From positions 8,014,478 to 8,078,477 of the forward strand of contig NC_052518.1 of NCBI RefSeq assembly GCF_014356525.2: 64,000 bases of DNA. The letters are read 5' to 3'. Positions within the stretch are counted from its first letter, which is position 1, and every line of letters begins with the position of its first letter. The translations under genes and the position numbers were made by a program. Below the pieces are notes generated by a model. That model was not told the DNA's origin. It saw only the letters and a program-made list of their open reading frames with translations, and did no database searches. This document shows, piece by piece, positions 25,901-37,900 of the stretch. Origin of the DNA: Nilaparvata lugens (Eukaryota; Arthropoda; Insecta; Hemiptera; Delphacidae).

Positions 25901-28900
25901 CATTACTACTAGAAATAATTATTCTATTGAGAAGACACTCCCGAGAAAAATTCTATTTTGGGAGTTGCCATCAAAGTCCATTTGTATAATTTATTTGATG
26001 CAATCAGTTAAAAATAAATTAACCATGAAATGTAAATATTCTAACAAAAGAGCTTACAGTCAGAATTTTTATTACTGTTTGGGGAGGTGCATACTTTTCT
26101 GTTTTAAAACCTATCTTAACTGGGCAAAAATACATAATTCGCACTATAGCAAACAAACCTCGCTTAACAAGTTCACTGCCGCTGTTCAGGGAATGGGGCC
26201 TTTTGCCTTTGAGATACCTGTACTTCTATAAAGTATTACTAACTTTTTACAATAGGAGTGGACACCTTGTTTCCCACGGCGGGAAACTTATGGACTCCGT
26301 TCAGCGGGAAGTCTACTTTCCCCAAAACCAAACAAAGAATGCTTTCGTAGATTTTATTCCTATGTAGCCCCTAAAATTTTCAAAAAAATACCAATCGTAG
26401 CAAGAAAGCAAACATGCTATCTAAAACTCAAAAAAGACCATCGAACCTGGATATTTTACTTGTTGAGGAAATAGCTTGTCTACTAATTCTGAATTCCTTG
26501 GTTCTAGAGGGCCCTCCCCATCTAAAGCATTTCTTGTGGATGATACTAGAGCAAAGTGTTTATTGAGTTCATCGGCAATTCCAACCTCGTCCTCGATTGC
26601 CTCCCCATTATTATTGACAATTTGCTTTATTTTCTCGTCGCTTTTATTTCCCCTGATTAATGAATTTAACAATTTCCAGCTATCTTTAGAGTTACCTCCA
26701 AAATTATTAAATGTATCCTGAAAATATTTACTTTTGGAATCGTCTATATCAGCTTTTAATTTATCTCTGTATTGTTTGTAGTGATTATTTAATCTGATAT
26801 TATGTGGTAGTTTTTTGTTTTTTTATACAGTTTATTTTTTATTTCAACTCGATTTAGTGAATTGGAGGTCAGCCACGGTTTGTGTTCGTTTAATTTCCAC
26901 GCCTTCATGAGTTTGTCAGAGCTAACAGCATTGATATGTAATAGTGTGATATTGAGTGGGTATTATTGTAGTTGTTTTTGTGTATCTTATGTGATGTCCA
27001 CTGTTCCGGGAGGATGCTGACTTCCTGATGTCGCTGAGGCCAGCGAACAGCTGACTGGCTTCCGACTGCCAGAACAGACCTACAGCTGTATTGCAGTTTG
27101 CGCTGATGTCAACCACCTACCACGGGCTGAGATGTCGGGGTACTACCGTCGGGTGCATGGGTGCATCTCTTCGACCACCCCCATCCATATTGAAGGGCTG
27201 TTCCAGGTCCCAGCTCCAGGCTTGATGTCGACCAGATAATAGTGTCAAGTGTTAGTGTGAAAGCAAATTAAGAGTGAATGAAATTTTGGTGAAATCGTCT
27301 TTTTTAGGGGAGGGGGTAATGTAATAGTGTGATATTGAGTGGGTATTATTGTAGTTGTTTTTGTGTATCTTATATTATTTTTCAGGTTTTTGAACTGAAA
27401 TGAACTTTGATTTTACTGTTTGTTGAACCCTGCGTTTTTAGTGTGAGAATTGACACTGTCTTGTTTGAATTTGCTAACTTGTTGCTCAGTTGTCAAAATG
27501 AAAGCAATTTTCGTGCATTTTCCAAGAGCAGTTTCAATTTCATGTCAAAAAAGCCACTGTATTTGAAAATTGTACGAGCATTGACCTTTTTGCAGCTTTG
27601 GCTTTCCCACTGGAACTTATGCTCAACGCTCGTGGAGGGGGAATAATTTTCATTGAAAAGGCAACAGTTGGAATTGAGACGTAACTGGGAAAACATGTAA
27701 CGGTGTGCGAGCCTCGGTTCTCTGAATGGGCCCATTTCCCATTCAGAGGGACAAATTGTTATGTTTTCAGTTATCAGTAATTTTTATCTAGTTGAATAGG
27801 AAACCAAATTTTATAGAGTTAGTAGGAGTAGAATCAGGAAATTATTTGTGCATGTGAGTTCAAGTATAGTGAGTTTTATTAAAGCGTATGTGAGTGTTTC
27901 TGAAGAGTCCAAGTTTGAATATTGTTAAAATGGTGAGTGCCGAACTTTTGTTGTTTTTCTTATTAAGCTCATAATTTAATTTCATAGAATGACCGAGGCC
28001 CAAATTTAAATGCAGCAAGTTAGCAGGTTCCCAAAATGTATAGATTGAAAATTGAGTATGTCTTCTTGACCTGAATCGATTGCTGAATAACTTTGTTCTG
28101 TTTGAAAATTCGACATGTTACCTGACTTTTATTAATTCGTTCTACCTATTTAGAGTTCAATAAACCTGAAGTTGAATTTTATTAGTATTTTTCATTGAAG
28201 TTCCTGGCTCGTAGTTGCTAGTTGCTAAAATAGGTGACAATTAGATAATGATGATAATCTGTGCATTTGAATGAACGAATCCACTAAAAGCTCCCAACCA
28301 ATAGAGGATTCAAAGACCGGTAGATGAATTAAAAGCAGTAAACTTTAGCAAATATTATAGAAGAGAAGAAACAATCCCCCTCCGTTTACATTGGTGGCCA
28401 GCGGTGGGATAGTCTGCAAGAATGACTATCGTACCACATGCACTCTTATATATTTCATATTTTGGAAGATTAACTAAATAGAGACAAATATATCTTCGGT
28501 TTCAGAAATGATGTCAGGTGTGGTGTAGGGTTTAAAAATACCTCCACCGGTTACATAATACAATCCTTAAAAATTTCGATAAACTGATTGAAAGCAAGGT
28601 CTACCTGTGATTGATTAAAAACGCTAGTCCAGTCAACCTCTTGTAGCCTGATGGAAAGCGCTTGATTATCAATCTTCCTAATTTTCTTGTTATTCCTAGC
28701 CTGAGATAATGACTGATTTAGTTTATTTGTACATAGGTTGAGATATAATTCAATAGTGCAGTGGTCGGTAATTCCGTTATTGCAAACATTAGTTGTTGGA
28801 TTGAAACTATTTTTAGTGGCTGTATATCTAAAGAAAAGGTGATCTATGCATGTATTTGATGTGTTAGAAATTCTTGTGGGCTCATTCACATATGACATGA

Positions 28901-31900
28901 ATCCAAAGCTTGACATAATGAAGTTGTACTCTTCAGTTTGTATGTCATCTTCAAGAAGGTCGATATTTATATCACCGGTGAAGATAACATTTTCCTCATT
29001 TCCTAACGCTGATATCCCTCGAGTATTATGAATATCAAGTTTGGAAACTTGAAAATGCATGTAAAAATAATCCCTTTTCATTTGTTTCTGCCACTGCCTA
29101 TCCATACGACATATTTATAAATACTTTCTCATATTATTCATTTGGTTTTGGTGGTAACTAAGTTTCACTTAATTCGTAGTTGTTTTCATTACCATATACA
29201 TGGAATACATGTATGTATTCCATGTATGGGAATACATGGGCATGTCTAGTCTCGGCCAATGACAGAACTCAATCGTCATTAGTCAACAGTTAATAGCCAA
29301 TTAGAGGGCTTCATAATATTTATTCTTACCCATAATATATGGGTTATATTCATAGCCATAATATTTATTCTGTTGCTCAATTTTTAAGCTAATTCAAATA
29401 TACAAATACAATAGCATTAATACAATAATATAGCATATAGGATTGGCGAAGAGCTACTTACTTATTCGATCCATAGTATCCATAACTGTTTCTCCTGCTC
29501 CCATCATTGTAACGATATCTGTTAACATGCGCGTCAGCAAATCAATGGACGGCGCATTTTCTTGTTCCCTCATTACATAGTTATGACGACGGTAGGTAGG
29601 ACGGGGCATGCGCGCCAGTTCTAGCCACGGGCGCACTAACGGAGGAGGCGGTGGGATGGCCTGTGGCTCTGGGAACACCCCAGGCACTAGGATGACCTCA
29701 GGCTCTAGGACGACCTCAGGTTCTGGGACGACCTCAGGTTCTGGGACGACCTCAGGCACTGGGACGACATCAGGCACTAGGAAGAACTCAGGCACTAGGA
29801 TTTCCTCAGGCACTGGGACGACCTCAGGCACTGGGACGACATCAGGCGCTGGGACGACCTGAAGCGCCTGTGGTTCTTGAGCCATACCCTGTGGCACCTG
29901 TGGAACACAAATGAGTCCATTTTGCGAGAAAAATGTTATGATAAAAAGATTCCAATTTTTTTCCATATGAAATTACAAGTTTGTACAAAGTACTTCAGTT
30001 ACAACAAAATAATAAACTAGTAGTTTTATGAACAGTTGACCTCACGCAGTATTCTTATCCACAAGTACCTGTATTGAAACTATAGACCTTATGGGAATAC
30101 AGCAATAGACTGGATTCTCCACACATCTGTGTAATCACTTGTCAGCTGATTTATGATGAATAATTCTATAGTCTGATTTTTACTTTAATATTGGCGTATG
30201 AAGGAGGCTCCTTTTTCCTTTTATATTATCCTTGAAATGCAAAATTTCCAAAAACCTTGTATATACGTCGACGCGGAATTAAAAAAGGAACATACCTGTC
30301 AAATTTCATGAAAATCTATTACCGCGTTTCGCCGTAAATGCGCAACATATAAACATATAAACATATAAACATTTGAACATTTAAACATTAAGAGAAATGC
30401 CAAACCGTCGACTTGAATCTTAGACCTCACTTCGCTTTGTCAATAAAGATAAATTACATAGACTGGGCGCAAATGTACTTCTGTGGTCATTTTCGGGTAA
30501 CAGCCGTGGATCTCTCTTCCTAAAGACTAGAGTAATGAAAAACGAAATTATGATCAGTTGATATCACAGGCAAACACCTCTGAAGCAAGATAGCCGCCAA
30601 AAATTTAAGGGTTTTTTAACATCGCTTGTATTTTAATAACCTCTCAAGATATTTCACTGTTTACTAAACACAAATATTTGGAAAACCTTCCTCATGATTC
30701 TTCTCATATGACGGTTTTCTCTAAAAGGTATATTTAATCAGATGTAATCTCCCTAAACTCATAACAGATATTTTCTTTCCATTTTCTCAACATTCTTTCC
30801 ATTATAATATCTTAAATAAATGATAAAAATAATATGATAGATAGTTATTGTCCCTTAAATAGCTAAAAGCTGGAGGGATTAAAATCTATGTGAATTGTAT
30901 TTATTGAGATTGTGTATTGAAATAAATAGATACATTTTTGTGATCATCTTTTCACTGTGATAAAATATTCCCAGTCTGATAATGTCAATTTTAGTTTATT
31001 TGAAAATTTTAGTCGCACATAAATTTCATGAATTGATTCATCCAGTATATTGAAACTGTGAATAACTGAACCCACCAATCCTTGTCGAATATTTGCAGCT
31101 CTATTTGATAGAACTTCAAGAACGTTGTTCTGCATTCTTAAGAATTATCAATATTTTGTTTGCTTCAAAGATTTTATATGTTATTAAAGAGAAATGTGAA
31201 GGCATTCTACTTACCTGATGTGCTGGAGATTGGTTTGGCGACACTTCATCTGAAAAAGTAAAAAGCAACCAACTGAGTACCTAATGCAAGTGTTTTAGAT
31301 ATAATATTCATATTAGATAATATAATATTCAGGAAGAAGAAGAAGAAGGAAAAGAAGAAGAAGAAATCAAAAAGGTTGCTTACATAACAAGTATTTGCAT
31401 AATCTTAGATTCTATGAAATAATCAATTAACCCAATCTTTTTCAATCATCAATATTTGATCTTATGACTATTCACTATTCAGACAAATTACAGAAATAAT
31501 TTTTTATTCTTATCAGTAGATATAAAATGGGGATTCTGGTGCAAGGTCACCAAACCTAAGTTTTTAGCCTCTAACCCAAATCCCCCCTCCCCAGCCCAAG
31601 GTCATCGTCCCCCCAAGGTCACCCACGATGTTCAAACCTAACCTAACCTAACCTAACCTAACCTAATGTAACCTAATGTAACCTAACCTAACCCAACCCC
31701 AAAAAAATTTAAAAAAAACAATACATAATAAAAAATAAAAATTAAATAAAAATAAATCAGAATTAATTTCACGCAACAAAGGCTTTTTCAATGACCCTCA
31801 CTCCACTTTCTCTGTCACATGTCTAATGGTCACGCCCACCAGCATTAGGGGCATCAATGAGGTACCTATCACTCTAGCTCAAGTTGGTCATGCAGGACCT

Positions 31901-34900
31901 GTCACTTCACACTAAGATGGTCATGGAGACCTATCACTCCAGATCAATATTTCCATGGTAGACCTACTAGATCAAGATGTCCATAGGAGACCTGTCACTC
32001 TAGATCAACATGGCCATGCTGCTCTAGAGATCAAAATGGTATTGAAGATAGACATGGCTTATTTAACATGGACATTTTCAATGACCCTCACTCCTCCTGT
32101 CACATGGACCGTGCTCACCAGTGTTCAGCATATCTGTGGGCAGGGTCGTCCACTCAGTGGTCTGTCAGTCAGTTCAGTCACTGCTCAGTCACTGAGTCAC
32201 TGTTCAGCTACTGTTCAGTCACATTTCAGTCACTGAGTCACTGTTCAGTCACTGTTCAGTCACTGTTCAGTCACTGAGTCACTGTTCAGCCACTGTTCAG
32301 CCACTGTTCAGTCACTGTTCAGTCACTGTCCAGTCACTGTTCAGTCACTGTTCAGTCACTGTTCAATCACTGTTCAGTCACTGTTCAGTCACTGTCCAGT
32401 CACTGTTCAGTCACTGTTCAGTCACTGAGTCACTGTTCAGCCACTGTTCAGTCACTGTTCAGTCACTGTTCAGTCACTGTTCAGTCACTGAGTCACTGTT
32501 CAGCCACTGTTCAGTCACTGTTCAGTCACTGTTCAGTAACTGTTCAGTCACTGAGTCACTGTTCAGCCACTGTTCAGTCACTGTTCAGTCACTTCCATCA
32601 CTGTTTAGTCAGTGGCACTCAGAATGTACTTATAGCTAAACTATATCTAAGGAGATGGTAGGTAATAAGTAAACAGTCTGGAGTACAATTAGCTCTTTAT
32701 TGATCAATTCAACATCCATTTCATTGAAAAGTTTACTACAATCAGATATATCTCTGTTCCAAAATCCAAGTTGTTTATCATATTGAGTGTGCAGAAAAGT
32801 GATGTATCCATGATGTTTCTCCTTGGCCCATGTCAAGCAGGTGATGTCCCAGGTAGTAGACTCCTTTTCCAGCACTAGTCCTTGGCAAGTCCTCTATGTT
32901 GTCTGATAGTCTTCGGAAGATATTCAGTGATACCTCTAGAACACTGTTTCAGTTAGAGACAATACCCTGTCATTGTTGTTGAATCACCTCACAACCTCTT
33001 TCCTTCAGGTAATTGATGCTCCTTTGAGTCAAAAGTATAGGTGTAGTAGTATTTCTCACCACTACATCATCCTCCTCCTCCTCCTCTTTCTCTTCCTTCT
33101 CCTCCTCTTCCTCTTCCTCCTCCTCATCCTCTTCCTCTTCCACCTCTACCTCATTGTTCTCCTCCATATCAGTTTCCTCTTCCTCATCTTCTACATGATC
33201 CTCATCCTTCTTCAGATCAAATGGGGAGATTGATGGTAAATTTGTCTCACCATAGTCACCCCACTTTGATAATAGGAGTACCATCTTCTCTATTGTTCCA
33301 GATACACAGTTGATCGACAAAATGTCTGTTCTCTACAGATGATTCCAGCACAATGAATCTAATCTGCTATGTATCCAATATATATCCATATTTGTACAGC
33401 ATTATGATTTTGATTGTACCTCAATATATTACCTAGTGTCTAAGGTGTTGCTGTTCTCTGCTTTCTCAAGTAAAGACCTTTACCGGCCTTCGATCTCTGC
33501 TGTCTCAAGTAAAGACCTGTACCAACCTTTGGTTTCTGATGTCTCAAGTAAAGACCTCGACCTCCTTTCATTGATTTTTTCTTTGATGGTTGAATCTTTT
33601 GTTTCTTCCCCTTCTCAGCCACCCTGCTGACTTTCTTCGGTGATCTTTTCATACCACCCCCAAATTTTGCCTGAGCCTTCATGATGTTGGTGACTGCTAG
33701 TGCTGCAGCTTTTTCCAACACCCCTGCATCTTCAGATCTCACTCTGTCCCAGGCTCTCTCTGCCAAGATGCTGTCTGCTTGCTGCATCACCACTCTTGGA
33801 ATAGGCAATATCATGCTCCTTGCAAGCCTGATCAAGTTTGTTGATTCCTGGATCACCTTGTGCTAATTGCTTCTGAAGTTTTGTTCCTGGTCCACAGTAC
33901 TGATAGCCAGGAATATAAAGTTCAACTGGTAGAATGTTGATTGCCTTATTAACTATTGTACCAGCAGCACCCTTGATAGCTGACAGAACACCTCTTCCTC
34001 TATAGATCTTCTGACTTTTCTCCTCACGAAAATCATGCCTTGGAGCAATAGATCCTCTCCATGTCACTTGTCTCTCAGAATATCTTTGACTGCCATCTCT
34101 GCTATCATCCAAAAGGTGTTTGATTGTATTCTTATACTTGGCTTTGTTGTAGTTAACAATCTCACCTCTTGGATCATTGTTCTGTCTGTGCACACTGGTC
34201 CAGTTCAATATTTCTCCATAGGCCTGTCTGTCAGCGGATTCAACTAATGCACGATTTGGATTCTTCTTGAAAATCAACTCACAAAGTCCCAATGTAGCTG
34301 TGAAGGTCTTTTCTTCCTCATCTACAGGGTCAGTCAGCACAATTTCATCACCATTCTCTCCAAAAGTTAAATACTTATTGCCCAGGTAGTAAGCATTATC
34401 TCTCACTCTTGGCCCGAAAGTGTCATCAATTGTCATTGTCCTTGCTCAATGATCCTCTAATGTAATCAGCTACCTGTTTTCCAGCTAGATCAGTTTGATC
34501 AAGGATATTCTGAACTGTTGTACAGTGACTTTCATTCAATAATTGTTCAACATTCTTATCATCATCCTGTCCATCTCCAGACAGCTCCTCATCACTGCTA
34601 TCATCATATCCTCTACTCATATTATACTCCTCACCCTCATCCCCTTCAAATGCCTGCTTTCCTGCTTTCCATAGTTGCCGTCCAACTCCTGAGGTGCCTG
34701 CCATAGGACTTGAAACTTCTCCAGTTCCATATGATTCAAATGTTGGTGACTCTTCATCAATGCTGGAGAGTTAGAGCTTATGTTTTGCTTTACTTGCACC
34801 AGTAAGTCCACGCCTTGTATATGTGGCATGTTTAACAAATGGTGTTGTTGGTGGAGTAGGATATATGTGGTGTGTTGATGCTGCTGAGAAAGGACAATGT

Positions 34901-37900
34901 TCTGATGATTCTGCTTAATGCAGTGAGTGAGCTTGAAGCTGAACTGAATTATCACGGTATAATGACATTGAGTGACTTTTTCAAGGAGAGTGGTCATTTA
35001 GAGTTCTGTGCAGATCGTGAATCTCATAGTTGTGCATGCATACGACTCAGGCAGAAGCAGCAGGCTGTTGTTGATGTAGTCAAGGATAGCAACGTTTTCT
35101 ATGAATGTGATGATCTTCACAACCCATTGAGAAATACTCATGTGACCTCCACCAATGTGAAATGTTTCCTGCTGAATGTTTTCATGCAAACTATGAAGAG
35201 TATCAAGGATAATATCAACAAGAGGGCAATGCCCACCAGGACTTGCAATGAAATTCACTGTCATGTTTGATGACACTTGCATACTGCTAAAATCTTTCTT
35301 CAAGTTGGATAAGGGTGGAATGGCTGCTATTGTTAATCTTGAGAAGGTACCCAACTGGAGGGATAAGGATGTGAAGATTGTGTTGAGTGTTCTCAATCAG
35401 GACCAATACTACAAGTGTGATTTTATATGCAGACAACAATCTAAATGTCTACAGGGACTGGGTCAAAAGGAGATTAAATTTGCAGGATTTACAAAAATTG
35501 AGAGTACAGGACATGTGAAACGATTCAGGCTGGAGGATGGAACATCTGGTGATTCAGCTTTTGAGATTAGCATCTACAAGGCTGTACGCAGACCTATGCC
35601 ACTGCCATCTACTGGGGGATATGACGAAGTTGATGGACCATGCATTGTTCGTGAAAGGAATAAGCCATCAGTTGAGCATTATGTCACCAACAATGATTAT
35701 AGCTGAGGAGAAAGTCTTCTTCAGCTGTATATTCTGTTCAATACTGAAGATTAATTATATGCTTGCCAATAAATACTATGTGTAATGAGCCATTTGTTAT
35801 TATTGATTATCCTACTTCCTCATATAGGTAAGAAATTAGGTTGCTATGCTTTCAATGAAGACAGTTTCAACGACCCCCACTCCTCCCCCTGTCATTATAT
35901 GTTTACAGTTTTTTGTCTACTGCCTAATATCTATTGGCATGTTGCAACAGGTTGACCAAGATGCAAAATATAAAAAGATATCCATTGAGCTGTAATGGTA
36001 TACAACCCTGTATACTTACCTTAACAATTGGGACCCTACATCAATCTATACCCCTGAAGGTTCGAACCCGGGGCCTACAGCATGGAAAGCGACGCCGCTA
36101 ACCACTACACCACAATGGATATCTGATTATTGGTCTACCATTAGAGGTATTTATATTCAGCTGATCATCTTGAATGGGATAAAAACATATGGCATTTAGG
36201 TTTGGTAACCTTGGCATAGGTTCAGATGTCAAAAAGTTAGGTTAGGTTAGATAATGAAAACCTTGGGTTAGGCGCCATATTGAATTTTTCCCGCCAAAAT
36301 TAGGTTAGGTTAGAGGCTAAAAACTTGGGTTTCGTGACCTTCGACAGGGGACGATGACCTTGGACGGGGGAGGGGGGATTTGGGTTAGAGGCTAAAAACT
36401 TAGGTTTGATGTTAGGTTACGTTAGGTTAGGTTAGGTTAGGTTAGGTTTGAACGTCGTGGGTGACCTTGGGGGGACAATGACCTTGGGCGGGGGAGGGGG
36501 GATTTGGGTTAGAGGCTAAAAACTTAGGTTTGGTGACCTTGCACCAGAATCCCCATTTTATATCTACTCTTATCTACAATAAAATTATAATGAAGGTTAA
36601 GAATTCCTTAGTGTTTATGCTTAAACACATACGGTATAAGAAATTCACGAATGGCGTCTGAACTACTGGACTGATCAACTTGAAATTTTGCATAAAGATT
36701 CTTAATTTACTTAGGATGATTAAAGACCTATTTTCTTTTTTGTGATCATGTGTAGAAAGAGAATATCTATGATGGTAATCTAAAAAATATTTTTGTTATC
36801 ATGTTTATGCTTTTGAAGGGACGGATTCAAGGATCCAAAGGTTATTATAAGGTTATTAAAGGTTAAAGGAGTGATCCGTGGTCTAGTGGATAGAGTACTT
36901 GCGTAGCAGCATAGGGATCCTGGGTTCAAACCCTCTCACAACCAAAAGTTTTTTAACCAGATCACTCCTGTGTTATCGGATGGGCACGGTAAACTGTCGG
37001 TCCCGGCTGAAGTATGACAGTCGTGAGGCCCATTGACGGCTTAAATTATATATTCAGGCGGTGGGACCTTCCCGCTAGAGACTCCCCACCAACAAAAGCC
37101 ATATGAATTTACTTTTTTACTAGGTTATTATATTTTTAATAATTGAAACAAGTTTACTTATCATGTAATACAGATAATTTTACATAAGATGAAAGCCCAA
37201 TCAAATAATTTTCTTTTATAAATCATTACAGTTACTAAAACTTCCAATATCAGTAAAGAACTATAAAACCGGTTACCTGCTAGTATAAAACATTCAAAAA
37301 TTAGATATCTATTTATCCTATTTTTTACATTGTTAAACAACCATAAGTAAATCAATCTAATTTAATTAGCATAGTTTATTAAGAAATTTTCAGTTTAAAT
37401 ATATTATGATAAAACCACAATTATATCATTGTCCAATATTTTCAAAATGTGGAAACAATTTTAGCCAGTACAGGTACTGATAAATTAAGTTGATGACAAT
37501 CTATAGAGTTCTATTATCATTTTGAAGACAAGTTTCCTAGATTCATTACAGAGTGCTGATATGAAATAATGCTAATAACACCAGTCTTTTACTATACAGA
37601 GTGAGTCATCGGAACCTTTCAAAAAATTGGAGACTGTTGTAGATGTAATACTGTAACTTTCAGGATAAAGTTATAGGTCAAATACTCTACCTTCTGACGT
37701 GCAACTGAATTTCAACCCCTCATAAAAGGGGGTGACTTAGGGGTTGTAACTCGAATATTTTAAATGTAAACACTCAGTGTGTGGTGCATCATTTTAAAGG
37801 CCTTTTTGAAACAAGAAAGATTGCATCAATAAAAATGTTCTCTGATATTTGTATCCAAAATGGCGGCTGATTGAAGTTTAAGTTTTTAAAGTGATGAGGG

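Larger units (their letters stand above)
31515..36568. mobile_element. Miniature Polinton/Maverick-like element
   Basis: This 5,054-bp unit starts AGTAGATATAAAATGGGG and ends with the exact complement, flanked by the 6-bp duplication CTTATC. Inverted repeats run about 160 bp at roughly 95% identity. AG/CT ends, 6-bp duplications and long inverted repeats are the Polinton signature. Inside are, on the minus strand, a broken PLA2-like ORF and an acidic ORF, and on the plus strand two overlapping unrecognised ORFs, plus a TCACTGTTCAG minisatellite. I see no protein-primed polymerase, integrase, ATPase or protease, so it should be non-autonomous. It lies in intron 1 of the minus-strand gene. Confidence 0.8.

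Noticed and set aside
29608..29862. Plus-strand Gly/Ser/Thr-rich ORF
   Set aside because: It is the antisense of the Pro/Val/Glu repeat exon, whose splice sites and phases support the minus strand.
32150..32610. CRISPR array
   Set aside because: Units are contiguous 11-bp repeats with no spacers, in a eukaryotic genome.
32973..33233. Plus-strand Leu/Phe-rich, membrane-like ORF
   Set aside because: It is the complement of the Glu-rich tract; hydrophobicity comes from CTC/TTC runs.
34998..35396. Minus-strand 132-codon ORF
   Set aside because: It is antisense to the better plus-strand ORFs at 34872-35706 and has lower-quality composition.
36045..36122. Functional tRNA gene
   Set aside because: A and B boxes are present but the acceptor stem does not pair, and the sequence resembles a SINE head. 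The same applies at 20703-20790 and 36880-36950.
31515..36568. Integrated densovirus (parvovirus) genome
   Set aside because: Size, inverted ends and a PLA2 domain fit superficially, but no NS1 helicase/nickase is visible, the genes diverge from the middle, and AG/CT ends with a 6-bp duplication fit a Polinton better.
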